A program made the translations under genes and the position numbers. 64,000 bases of DNA from assembly GCA_023414875.1 (NCBI GenBank), contig JAEZMV010000028.1, positions 248,001-312,000 of the forward strand, read 5' to 3'. A model generated the notes under the pieces. It worked only from the letters and a program-made list of their open reading frames with translations, had not been told where the DNA came from and made no database searches. Every line of letters starts with the position of its first letter. Positions within the stretch are counted from its first letter, which is position 1. Positions 44,425 to 52,731 of the stretch are shown here, piece by piece. The stretch comes from Bacillota bacterium (lineage in GTDB: Bacteria; Bacillota; Clostridia; Lachnospirales; Lachnospiraceae).

Positions 44425-46041
44425 ATGAATGAAAATGATTTTAGTAAGGAATTTAACATAGGAAACAATAGAACAACCATCGTAACATTAATGGAAGGTG
44501 GAGCGCCACACATTTTAGAGTGTAATGATTCTGAGAATCTGCTACAAATGCTGAGAAGGCATAAGATATACATGAATGCAGCCTGTGGTGGCAGAGGTAC
44601 CTGCGGCAAATGCAAAGTACAAGTAGTGGCAGGAGATATCGATATATCGTCCTCTGACCGTGCCACCTTTTCACAGGAGCAATTACAAAAGGGTTTTCGC
44701 CTGGCTTGTACAGCATACCCAAGATCAGACTGTACGATTAATTTGATCGCTGACCCGGAAGATGATTTTGAAGTAGTTGCTGAGCATTCATTAGTAAAAA
44801 TAACAAGCGCTGAAAATAATAGGTTGGAGAAGGAATGCGTTCCTAAGTATGGGATAGCGATTGATATCGGAACTACAACCTTGGCGGTAAGCCTGATTAA
44901 TCGAATTGATCGAAACACCATCTTCACCTATACGGCTGTTAATAGGCAAAGGGCCTACGGTGCAGATGTGATTGGTCGAATACAAGCCTCCAATCAAGGG
45001 CAAAGCGATATTCTTCAAAAAATTATACAACAGGATTTACTGGATGGAATTAAGCAGGTCATTGAGAAATCGGGCATAGAAAAGGAACAGGTGTCCGGAC
45101 TGGTGATGGCCGGCAACACAACCATGACACACCTTCTATTGGGATATTCCTGCAAAACACTTGGAAGCTACCCCTTTATACCTGTCAATATTGATATGAT
45201 AACCTTATCGTTTCAAGAGGTTTTTGATTCCTCCTATCTAAATAATACAGTCATAATTCTACCGGGCATATCTACATTTATCGGTGGTGATATTGTTGCG
45301 GGATTATTGGTGAATGATTTTGACAAAGCCGTTAAACCTAACTTATTTCTTGATTTAGGTACGAATGGAGAGATGGCAGTTGGTAACAAAGATAAAATTC
45401 TTGTCACTTCAACTGCAGCTGGTCCTGCTTTTGAAGGAGGTAATATTTCTTGTGGAGTCGGAAGTATCCCCGGTGCAATCAGTAATATTGCTTTAGAAGA
45501 GAATAAGCTTCAATATAGTACGATTGGCCATAAAGCACCGATAGGAATCTGCGGAACAGGAGTAATCGAGGCAGTTTCAGAATTCTTTAAAACCGGAATT
45601 GTGGATGAGACCGGGTTATTAGCAGGGTGCTATTTTGAGGATGGTTATCAGGTTGCAACAGATGAAAACGGTAATGCTATTACCCTAATACAGAAGGACA
45701 TCAGAGAAATTCAAATGGCAAAGGCAGCGGTCCGGGCCGGTATTGAAATCTTAATACGACGTTATGGAATAAGCTTTGAGGATATTGGTAGCGTATTTCT
45801 GGCAGGAGGCTTTGGATATAAAATGAATATCGGTAAAGCAATTCACATTGGATTATTGCCGGTGGAACTATCAGATAAGATCGAGATAGTCGGTAACAGC
45901 TCCCTGGGAGGAGCCGTAAAATTTCTACTGGAGGAGGGAGCTTCAGATAGAATGAAGCAAATAATTAGGAAATCATCGGAAATACATTTATCAAAGGATG
46001 AGGATTTTAATGATCTATATATCGGCTATTTGAATTTTTAA
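44425..46041 (+). CDS. RACo-like ferredoxin-ASKHA protein (DUF4445)
   Basis: 538 residues. An N-terminal plant-type 2Fe-2S ferredoxin domain (Cys motif AACGGRGTCGKCKVQ and later LACTAYP) is joined to a large ASKHA ATPase-like domain (YGIAIDIGTTTLAVSLINRI; LDLGTNGEMAVGN; VFLAGGFGYKMNIGKA). RACo-type proteins reduce cob(II)alamin in corrinoid proteins with ATP. No corrinoid protein or methyltransferase is in the window, so its client is elsewhere or is one of the nearby metal enzymes. Confidence 0.85.
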   Translation: MNENDFSKEFNIGNNRTTIVTLMEGGAPHILECNDSENLLQMLRRHKIYMNAACGGRGTCGKCKVQVVAGDIDISSSDRATFSQEQLQKGFRLACTAYPRSDCTINLIADPEDDFEVVAEHSLVKITSAENNRLEKECVPKYGIAIDIGTTTLAVSLINRIDRNTIFTYTAVNRQRAYGADVIGRIQASNQGQSDILQKIIQQDLLDGIKQVIEKSGIEKEQVSGLVMAGNTTMTHLLLGYSCKTLGSYPFIPVNIDMITLSFQEVFDSSYLNNTVIILPGISTFIGGDIVAGLLVNDFDKAVKPNLFLDLGTNGEMAVGNKDKILVTSTAAGPAFEGGNISCGVGSIPGAISNIALEENKLQYSTIGHKAPIGICGTGVIEAVSEFFKTGIVDETGLLAGCYFEDGYQVATDENGNAITLIQKDIREIQMAKAAVRAGIEILIRRYGISFEDIGSVFLAGGFGYKMNIGKAIHIGLLPVELSDKIEIVGNSSLGGAVKFLLEEGASDRMKQIIRKSSEIHLSKDEDFNDLYIGYLNF

Positions 46042-46111
46042 TACAAAATATAATATATACCTCCTTACCGCATATAATAAAACTAAGTATAAGCCGGTAG
46101 GAGGTATTTTT

Positions 46112-46713
46112 ATGCCGGATGGAAAAATTGAAAATGAATTAAATATGGCTTTAGAGGTTCCGGAAGCTACAAGAGAAAAAGCTTATGGACTTGATGTGGG
46201 GTATGAGCCGGCAACAAATAGCTGGGAATTGATCGTGAAATTCAGTGGCAGTCTGGAACGAATTAGACAAGAACTCGGTATTTCCGCAGTGGAGCTGGCA
46301 GGGCAATATGCGATACTAACGGTGCCGGAGTATCTAATTGAACGTCTGTCCGATTATGAAGAGATTGAATTTATTGAAAAACCTAAACGTCTATTTTATG
46401 AAGTGAATGAAGGTCGGACAGCTTCCTGCATCAATCCGCTTCAGACGGAGACTTATAACCTTTTTGGAGAGGGAGTATTAGTCGCAGTCATTGATTCCGG
46501 AATTGATTATTCCCATCCGGATTTTCGAAATGAAGATGGTACGACCCGAATAGCCGTACTATGGGATCAGACGATATCCGGTGATCCTCCGGTAGGCTAT
46601 GATACTGGAACGCTTTACACCCAGGAACAAATCAATGAAGCTTTGAGAACACCGATGCCGGAAAGGTTGAGTATTGTTCCGAGCACTGACCTGTCAGGAC
46701 ACGGAACCCATGT
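46112..46713 (+). CDS. S8 subtilase, N-terminal part (gene interrupted by the 12-kb element)
   Basis: About 200 residues remain before the junction, with GGTAGGAGG ahead of the ATG. A propeptide-like region (about 1-100) leads to the catalytic Asp128 in VAVIDSGIDYSHPDF and His197 in LSGHGTHV. At the element boundary the frame changes to a nonsense tail (WCLKNIK..., stop at 46927). The rest of the gene continues at 58782. The whole protein resembles CspB-type germination proteases of Clostridia. As it stands the gene cannot make active enzyme unless the element is removed. Confidence 0.88.
46705..46713 (+). repeat. attL core, AACCCATGT
   Basis: Direct 9-bp repeat identical to 58782-58790. It begins at the last base of the Gly codon in GHGTHV and includes the ACC CAT codons. 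The flanking bases differ at both ends, so the core is exactly 9 bp. Confidence 0.85.
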
Positions 46714-46795
46714 GTGGTGTCTGAAAAATATCAAACGAGATTGGAGAAGAAAGGACTGTTGCAACTTGCTAAGGAATTTTTTGAATTTAATTAGG

Positions 46796-46840
46796 AGAAG
46801 GTGCTTCAAGCCTAAAATATTTAGGTTGGAAACACCTTCT
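46796..46840. terminator. Hairpin near the left end of the element
   Basis: AGAAGGTG (46796-46803) / CACCTTCT (46833-46840) with an inner CCTAAA/TTTAGG stem. It lies just beyond the 3' end of the minus-strand operon; T-tracts are weak on both sides, so it could also be a recombination-related structure. Confidence 0.45.
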
Positions 46841-46888
46841 TCTATGTCTGTATTGTATTATGTCAAAAGAGATAGTTATGTAACTGCT

Positions 46889-47842
46889 TTATCGATTAAC
46901 TACATTGGGACAGTCTTTTCCGGTTAGTAAATTAATCAAGTTATCTACTGAAGAAATGGCCATATTATCAGTAGCCTCTTTCGTATGGGCCCCATTATGT
47001 GGAGTTACTACTACATTATTTAACTCAAAAAGAGGAGAGTATTCTGGAGGCTCCATCTCGAAGGCATCGAGTCCTAAACCGCCTATCTTTCCCGCTTTAA
47101 GTGCTTGATAAGCTGCTTCTTCATCAATAATGCCACCGCGTGAGGTGTTAACAAGTATAATGTTATCTTTCATAAGGCTGATGGTTTTCTCGTTAATCAA
47201 ATGTTTTGTGTCCGAAGTTAACGGAAGGTGTAAACTTATAACATCAGAAACTGCAATTACTTCATCAAAGGTAGCTATACTAATATTATTATCATGACAA
47301 TAAGATTCATTAATAAATGGGTCATAAGCGATTATATGCATACCCAAACCCTGGGCACAACGGGCAACTACCTTTCCGATTGCACCAAGGCCTAGTATTC
47401 CGATGGTCTTATCTTTTAGTTCATATCCGGTAGATCTAACCCAGCCGCCGGAACGAGTTTGTGAATCTAAATATGGGATCTTTCTTGCTACTGATAAAAT
47501 AAGTCCAATTGCCAGTTCACCGACAGCTTCGGCATTTACTCCTGGAGTGTTAGTGACTAAAATTCCTTTATTTTTTGCAGCAGCAATATCGACACGGTCA
47601 TAGCCTGCTCCATATCTGGAAATAACCTTCAGTTTATTACAGGAATCAATTACTTTACTTGTAACATAATCCAATCCGGCAATATAGCCATCACAATCCT
47701 TCAATAAGTCAATTAAAACATCTTCCTCTAAGGGCTTACCCGTTGGATTAAAAACCAGATCATCTGCAAAAGACCGTAGTTTATCTAGTGCCTTACTTTT
47801 CTTATCCGGCTGCATAGAAGTTGGCGTAACTAAAATTTTCAT
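46889..47842 (-). CDS. D-isomer 2-hydroxyacid dehydrogenase (SerA-like)
   Basis: 317 residues from MKILVTPTSMQ, GGGAGGTAATACT upstream. NAD-binding GLGAIGKVVARCAQGLGM and catalytic Arg/Glu/His in VNTSRGGIIDEEAA, FEMEPPEYSPLF and VTPHNGAHT. It lacks the ACT/ASB regulatory domains of true SerA, so it is a general 2-hydroxyacid/2-ketoacid reductase. Last gene of the LacI-controlled minus-strand operon. Confidence 0.88.
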   Translation of the reverse strand: MKILVTPTSMQPDKKSKALDKLRSFADDLVFNPTGKPLEEDVLIDLLKDCDGYIAGLDYVTSKVIDSCNKLKVISRYGAGYDRVDIAAAKNKGILVTNTPGVNAEAVGELAIGLILSVARKIPYLDSQTRSGGWVRSTGYELKDKTIGILGLGAIGKVVARCAQGLGMHIIAYDPFINESYCHDNNISIATFDEVIAVSDVISLHLPLTSDTKHLINEKTISLMKDNIILVNTSRGGIIDEEAAYQALKAGKIGGLGLDAFEMEPPEYSPLFELNNVVVTPHNGAHTKEATDNMAISSVDNLINLLTGKDCPNVVNR

Positions 47843-47861
47843 AGTATTACCTCCCATCTAT

Positions 47862-48503
47862 TTACTTGACAAGGCTTACAGCCTGAGCGGTAAGCTCTTT
47901 AATTTTATCAAATTCACCATTATTGATTAAAGTTTCTGTAACCATCCAACTGCCACCACAGGCAATAATTTTATGAAAGGATAAATACTCTTTAATATTA
48001 TCTGAGTTGATTCCACCAGTAGGCATGAAACGAATTCCAGGGAAAGGAGCAGAAAGAGCCTTTATCGTTTCAAGACCTCCATATTGCTTTGCAGGGAAGA
48101 ACTTTACAACAGGAAGACCGTATTCTAAGGCATACATTACTTCTGTTGGAGTACAGGTTCCCGGGAAAATCGGAATATGGTTGTCCAATGCAAATTGGGT
48201 TACTTTATGTGAAAAACCCGGAGAAACAAGGAATTTAGCATCTGCGTCCAAGGCACGTTTTGCCTGCTCTAAATTTACTATGGTACCGGCACCCACCAGC
48301 ATTTCTGGACATTGACGTCTTATATTACGTATAGAATCTTCTGCAGCGTCTGTACGAAAGGTGATTTCTGCGATAGGAAGGCCTCCTTGATATAAAGCTT
48401 CAGCAAGCGGAAGGGCATCACTGCTTCGATCAAGTTTAACAACCGGAACTATTTTTATTTGTTCAATTTGTTCATAAATATTCATCTTATGAGTAACATT
48501 CAT
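47862..48503 (-). CDS. eda: 2-keto-3-deoxy-6-phosphogluconate (KDPG) aldolase family
   Basis: 213 residues. Small class I aldolase: IVPVVKLDRSSDALPLAEAL, catalytic Glu in IAEITFRTDAA, Schiff-base Lys in LPVVKFFPAKQYGG, and FMPTGGINSDNI. It cleaves a 2-keto-3-deoxy-phospho sugar acid to pyruvate and a triose phosphate. A start at Met7 is possible because the GGAGG lies 17 bases before the first ATG. It sits 19 bp from the dehydrogenase. Confidence 0.9.
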   Translation of the reverse strand: MNVTHKMNIYEQIEQIKIVPVVKLDRSSDALPLAEALYQGGLPIAEITFRTDAAEDSIRNIRRQCPEMLVGAGTIVNLEQAKRALDADAKFLVSPGFSHKVTQFALDNHIPIFPGTCTPTEVMYALEYGLPVVKFFPAKQYGGLETIKALSAPFPGIRFMPTGGINSDNIKEYLSFHKIIACGGSWMVTETLINNGEFDKIKELTAQAVSLVK

Positions 48504-48538
48504 TTTATTAACGAATGTATCCTCCTTTCAAGAAAGGT

Positions 48539-49495
48539 TTAGTGGTTTATGAGTGCTTTGATGCAGTTGTCATGAGAAATTTTTCTGATTTGGGTATCTG
48601 ATATTCCTTCATTTCTCATTTTATTCAAAAATGTACTTAATATATAATCAAGACCGATAGCATCTGGGGAATAAGCCTTCATTCGAGCAGCTGTAGTATC
48701 GAGTGAAAACAGCAATTGATTTTCGTAGCCGCTTTTTAGCATTTCTGAAATTATGGTTAACTCATGCTCATCGGAATGATACTTGAAACGCCCGATTGTA
48801 TCATATTCAAGGAACGCACCTTCAGAAGCAATACTTTTATGAATGCTTAAGTCATCTATCGCTCTGTCTAAATGGCAAAAAATCATCTGATTCGGTTTTA
48901 CACCATGCTGTAATAAAAAATTCATCAGCAGAATAGGATTTGAAGCTTTTTCTATATGAATCATAATGCTTCTACCGGTTTCGATGCATGCATTTGCTGC
49001 AGCAGAAAACAGCTTATGATATCTTGGGGTAAGATTTTCTGTATCTAAAGCTACCTTTATTATACCAGCTCGAGCTGTGCTTTGAACCGTACTGTAACAG
49101 AGGTCGTTTTCAAGATACATACCATCATTAAGCTCATTAATGAAATATTGGCTTAATTTCTCCTCAGACATTTGGCGTATCCAATGATTTTCGGGATAGA
49201 AAATTAATCTGTGAAAGCCTGTCGAAGCGATAATATTAACACCGGATTTTAGTGCAACCGATTGCAGAAGCGGAACAATACGATTGCAGCCTCCCGGTTG
49301 TGCATCAATAAAAGTATTACCCCCCGCATTTTTATATCGAAGGACTTCTTCAAGGGATTTTTGCATATCATCCATATAAAGCTGGGGAGATACTGAATAA
49401 GACATCCCCATACTTATAGCAATATGCTCATGAAACTGGCAAAAACCAAGTTCTTCTGTCTTGATAGGGCCAAGAACTGTCATAATTGTATTCAT
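48539..49495 (-). CDS. Phosphotriesterase-family protein, likely lactonase
   Basis: 318 residues from MNTIMTVLGPIKTEELGF, with AGGTGGA eight bases upstream. Amidohydrolase-fold metal ligands: FCQFHEHI (HxH), IKVALDTENL near the bridging-Lys strand, MIHIEKAS, MIFCHLDRAIDD and LLFSLDTTA. Members of this family open sugar lactones or hydrolyse phosphoesters. In this operon a lactonase giving a sugar acid is the most sensible role. Five bases separate it from the gene before it. Confidence 0.8.
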   Translation of the reverse strand: MNTIMTVLGPIKTEELGFCQFHEHIAISMGMSYSVSPQLYMDDMQKSLEEVLRYKNAGGNTFIDAQPGGCNRIVPLLQSVALKSGVNIIASTGFHRLIFYPENHWIRQMSEEKLSQYFINELNDGMYLENDLCYSTVQSTARAGIIKVALDTENLTPRYHKLFSAAANACIETGRSIMIHIEKASNPILLMNFLLQHGVKPNQMIFCHLDRAIDDLSIHKSIASEGAFLEYDTIGRFKYHSDEHELTIISEMLKSGYENQLLFSLDTTAARMKAYSPDAIGLDYILSTFLNKMRNEGISDTQIRKISHDNCIKALINH

Positions 49496-49500
49496 TGTTA

Positions 49501-50085
49501 TTATTCCACCTGCCATTGGTTGTTATCAACAATAAACGGTTTTCCATCTTTTTCGATAACAAGCTTATGATAACCCTTGGTTTCGATTGTTCCATAGTCG
49601 TGTCCGGCATCTCCTGCAAAGGTAAAGAACATGATTAGTGGCTGGGTCCCGGTATTGACAGAGCGGTGTGCATAACGGCGTGGTACATAGATGGCTTCCC
49701 CTTTTCTTAGAGGCATTTCAATGCAGTCACCTTCCGGATTCTCCATTACCATGTAGCCTTCACCGCTTAAGGTATAGTAAACCTCAGCAGTATCAAGCAT
49801 TGTATGGAAATGACCTTTTGTCATATAGTATTCATCACCTATTTTTCCGGGATACAAAATTGTCGTGCCAAAGGCAAGATCTCCGGCTCTTTCCGGACAG
49901 CCTAATTCATAAAATTCATAAATCAGAGGATCGTTCTTCTCTAAGATATCCTGTGCTGCTTTAGCATCATGATACATAGCACTCATCTGTGAGAGGTATC
50001 TCTTGGTAGATACGGCATTGTTAGAGAAACCGTTCATTAGGTTAAAATCTACTGTAAAACTTGTATCCCAATTAAAACTATTCAT
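49501..50085 (-). CDS. Cupin-type glucose-6-phosphate isomerase family
   Basis: 194 residues. Single cupin with metal ligands in TKGHFHTMLDTAEVYYTLSG (HxH ... E) and PRRYAHRSVN (H), as in archaeal/Firmicute cupin phosphoglucose isomerases. It may isomerise the sugar or sugar phosphate used by this operon rather than glucose-6-phosphate. GGGTGTTTCC precedes the ATG. Confidence 0.85.
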   Translation of the reverse strand: MNSFNWDTSFTVDFNLMNGFSNNAVSTKRYLSQMSAMYHDAKAAQDILEKNDPLIYEFYELGCPERAGDLAFGTTILYPGKIGDEYYMTKGHFHTMLDTAEVYYTLSGEGYMVMENPEGDCIEMPLRKGEAIYVPRRYAHRSVNTGTQPLIMFFTFAGDAGHDYGTIETKGYHKLVIEKDGKPFIVDNNQWQVE

Positions 50086-50096
50086 GGAAACACCCC

Positions 50097-51032
50097 CTAT
50101 ACCGTCTTAGCTACATTGCTTAATTCATCTAATAATTCACCACTTATTTCAATATGGAAAACTTCAGAGATAACCTGTGTCCATCCATGGATGAAATAAG
50201 TCCAGCCATCCTCTACATGAAGACGTTTCTTATCTTTTTGGCCTAGTGCTTGCGTTTTAAATAGTAGCTCTCCACGATAATTGATTTCCCAAACAAGGCT
50301 ATCTTCAGGGAAAGAGCAGTCATTTGTTAAAGGTGATCCAGGGCCATCCTTACCAAGTCCGGTTGCGTTAACAATAAGTGAATGGGGTTTTAAGGAAGCA
50401 AGAGTCCGATCATTATCAGCAGGTGTCGGGTTGTGTATAAACTCAAATTGAATCTGGGGATTACATCCGTCTAAAATTTCTTTTGCAGATTCCAAACGAG
50501 GAAGGCTGCGATTCGTAATAATTATCTTTTTTGGTACGTTATCTTTGAATTTTTCCTGAGCAAAGTATATGCTCATTGCAAGGGAACTTCCGCCGGCGCC
50601 GAGTAATAGAACGTCTCCGTTATAATCAAGCCAATAATTTGAGGGGACAAAACTTTCTAAAGCCAGTCCACTGGAGATAGGATCCTTAGCGTGAGCTCTT
50701 AATTGGCCGTTTAATTTGGAAATAGAAGAAACCTCACCTAACTGTTCAGCAAAAGGGTCAACATATTCAAATAAATCCTTGCATGTATTATAGAGATCAA
50801 TTTTATGGGTAGTTACCAGAGCTCCGAGTGATAAAGGATCATTTTTTATAAATTCTACTGCTTCGCGATATTCTTCAGCGGAGGAGTGGGGGTTAAAATC
50901 GATGCCTTTGATGGTAGCATTTAGACCAAGTACTTCAGCCCATTTGGGGAAAACACGCATAATTGAAGATTTTGCAGTTGTTACCCCAATGAAATATATA
51001 GTAGGTGTAACAGCTGGTAGGTAGTTATTCAT
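50097..51032 (-). CDS. Shikimate-dehydrogenase-like NAD(P) oxidoreductase
   Basis: 311 residues. The N-terminal substrate domain has TTHKIDLY in place of the shikimate dehydrogenase NVTxPxK motif. The Rossmann domain has VLLLGAGGSSLAMSIYF and SLIVNATGLGKDGPGSP. No aromatic pathway genes are near, so it probably oxidises or reduces a sugar acid in this operon. First gene of the minus-strand operon, with GGAAG upstream. Confidence 0.75.
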   Translation of the reverse strand: MNNYLPAVTPTIYFIGVTTAKSSIMRVFPKWAEVLGLNATIKGIDFNPHSSAEEYREAVEFIKNDPLSLGALVTTHKIDLYNTCKDLFEYVDPFAEQLGEVSSISKLNGQLRAHAKDPISSGLALESFVPSNYWLDYNGDVLLLGAGGSSLAMSIYFAQEKFKDNVPKKIIITNRSLPRLESAKEILDGCNPQIQFEFIHNPTPADNDRTLASLKPHSLIVNATGLGKDGPGSPLTNDCSFPEDSLVWEINYRGELLFKTQALGQKDKKRLHVEDGWTYFIHGWTQVISEVFHIEISGELLDELSNVAKTV

Positions 51033-51081
51033 TTTCTATACTTCCTTTCGTATAATAATATTTTTTATTGGTCCATATAAT

Positions 51082-51110
51082 ATGATAATAGAAACGTTTC
51101 CATATGTCAA
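51082..51110 (-). promoter_or_regulatory. Promoter of the minus-strand sugar-acid operon with operator in the spacer
   Basis: On the minus strand TTGACA (51105-51110), 17-base spacer, TATCAT (51082-51087). The palindrome GAAACGTTTC (51091-51100) occupies the spacer, so a bound LacI protein would block RNA polymerase. Confidence 0.7.
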
Positions 51111-51231
51111 CTATTTTTATGAACTCTTATTTTGTCCATTTTTTATGTAAAAATGCACAATAAATAGGATTATTGAGCTATAATATAATATGTAATACAC
51201 AAAACAGGGCATTAATGTCGCAAAAAAGGTA

Positions 51232-51284
51232 TTGACATTTTCTAATATAATGGGTAAAATTAATACAAAACAAGGAAACGTTTC
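51232..51284 (+). promoter_or_regulatory. Promoter and operator upstream of the element's lacI gene
   Basis: TTGACA (51232-51237), 17-base spacer, TAAAAT (51255-51260), then GAAACGTTTC at 51275-51284 just after the expected start point. This suggests autoregulation. Confidence 0.65.
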
Positions 51285-51329
51285 TACATAATCTACCCAT
51301 ATGAAGAATCTGATATTTTTACCAAACCA

Positions 51330-51515
51330 ATGGACGAATTTAAGGAGATGTGTTATTATCATAAGTTGAAAACTGATTCGAACGGTAAGATAAACAACGG
51401 GACGATGTAATATCTGTAGCCAATTCAAAAAATCCTATACAATATTACAATTGAACTGCCGGGGAATCAAAAATACTATAACGAGTTAGTTGCTCAAGGT
51501 GAAAATTACACATAG
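51330..51515 (+). pseudogene. Decayed reading frame with three in-frame stops
   Basis: One frame reads MDEFKEMCYYHKLKTDSNGK, then stops at 51408 and 51417, then ends LPGNQKYYNELVAQGENYT before a third stop at 51513. The two coding-like halves are in the same frame, so this looks like a gene remnant between promoter and lacI. The family is not recognised. The rest of 51033-51599 holds only promoters and operators. Confidence 0.3.
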
Positions 51516-51599
51516 AACCATAAGGTGAGGATTATAACATTATTAAGCAATATAATTCTTTTGTAATGAAAAAGTAATTATATAAAAGGGGATGATCAT

Positions 51600-52631
51600 A
51601 TGGGGATTACGATTAAGGATATTGCAAAAATAACGAATTGTTCGTTATCAACGATATCCCGTGTCATTAATAAGTCGGGATATGTTAGTGAAGAGACAAG
51701 AATTAAAGTAGAAAAGGCGATTAGAGATTATAACTATGTTCCCAGTGCGCTAGCTAAACATCTGACCAAAGGGAATAACAATATCATTGGGGTTGTGATA
51801 CCGGAAATCGATAACACATTTTATTCGGGTATTATAAAGGGTATTAATGAATATGCCGACAGTCAGGGACTGAGCATAATACTGTGTGACACAGGAGAGA
51901 ACGCAGGTAAGGAATTACGACTGATTAGCGAGCTTCGTTCACAGCGCATCAGAGGACTTTTGGTTACATCGGCAATAAAAAATACGCAAAACGCTATGGA
52001 AATATCAAGTATGTATGATCAGTTGGATATGCCTGTGGTTTTAATTGACCGTGAAATACCTGGTTCAAATTTTGATGGCATATTCTTTGATGATGAGCGT
52101 GCGATTTTTGACTTAACGTCGCTACTTATCAACAATACACATAAGCATATTGAAATGCTAGCCGGAAATCCTGATTTGATTTTGGGTCAAAACCGTGCAA
52201 GAGGTTATATAAAAGCATTTAGGAGTTATGGATTGGAGTACAAAGAAGAGTGGATTCATTACAGCTTGTTCACAAAGGAAGCAGGCTATGAGGCTACGAT
52301 GAATATCCTATCCAGAGACAGAAAAGATTGGCCAACAGCTCTGGTTACCAACAACAATATGTTAACATTGGGAGCCTTAAAGGCTATATTTGAAAAAAAA
52401 CTTTCCATTCCTCAAGATATTGCTTTGGTGGGTTATGATCAGATTGAAGTTCTTGAATTTTTAAAGATTAATATCTCATTGGCAGAAAAGGATACCATTG
52501 AAATGGGACGTGTTGCCATGAAAATGTTATGTGAGAAAATTAGTGATAAGAATAATGCCAATCCGGCTAGGCGCATTATCATGATGCCCAAATTGATGGT
52601 AAGGGGCTCGGAAAAGTTAATAATTAAGTAA
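51600..52631 (+). CDS. LacI-family regulator of the element's sugar-acid genes
   Basis: 343 residues, AAGGGGATGATC upstream. HTH TIKDIAKITNCSLSTISRVI with hinge region YNYVPSALAKHL, then an effector domain (IIGVVIPEIDNTFYSGIIKG; ALVTNNNMLTLGALKAI; VALVGYDQIEVLE). It sits between the two divergent cargo units, and the three identical GAAACGTTTC palindromes at 51091, 51275 and 52686 are its likely operators. Confidence 0.9.
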   Translation: MGITIKDIAKITNCSLSTISRVINKSGYVSEETRIKVEKAIRDYNYVPSALAKHLTKGNNNIIGVVIPEIDNTFYSGIIKGINEYADSQGLSIILCDTGENAGKELRLISELRSQRIRGLLVTSAIKNTQNAMEISSMYDQLDMPVVLIDREIPGSNFDGIFFDDERAIFDLTSLLINNTHKHIEMLAGNPDLILGQNRARGYIKAFRSYGLEYKEEWIHYSLFTKEAGYEATMNILSRDRKDWPTALVTNNNMLTLGALKAIFEKKLSIPQDIALVGYDQIEVLEFLKINISLAEKDTIEMGRVAMKMLCEKISDKNNANPARRIIMMPKLMVRGSEKLIIK

Positions 52632-52685
52632 AAAGCTTAGTATATACCTTTTTACAAAGTAATAAGTTATTCCTGTCTTTATGTG

Positions 52686-52695
52686 GAAACGTTTC
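52686..52695. promoter_or_regulatory. Third GAAACGTTTC operator, upstream of the FGGY kinase
   Basis: Identical 10-bp palindrome, extended TGGAAACGTTTCTA as at 51275; 36 bp before the kinase start. Confidence 0.65.
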
Positions 52696-52731
52696 TATAA
52701 ACCAAGAATATGAAGTTGAGAGGAAAAAACA

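Noticed and set aside
50097..51032. True shikimate dehydrogenase (AroE)
   Set aside because: Shikimate-binding motif altered and no aromatic amino acid genes nearby; the operon is for sugar acids.
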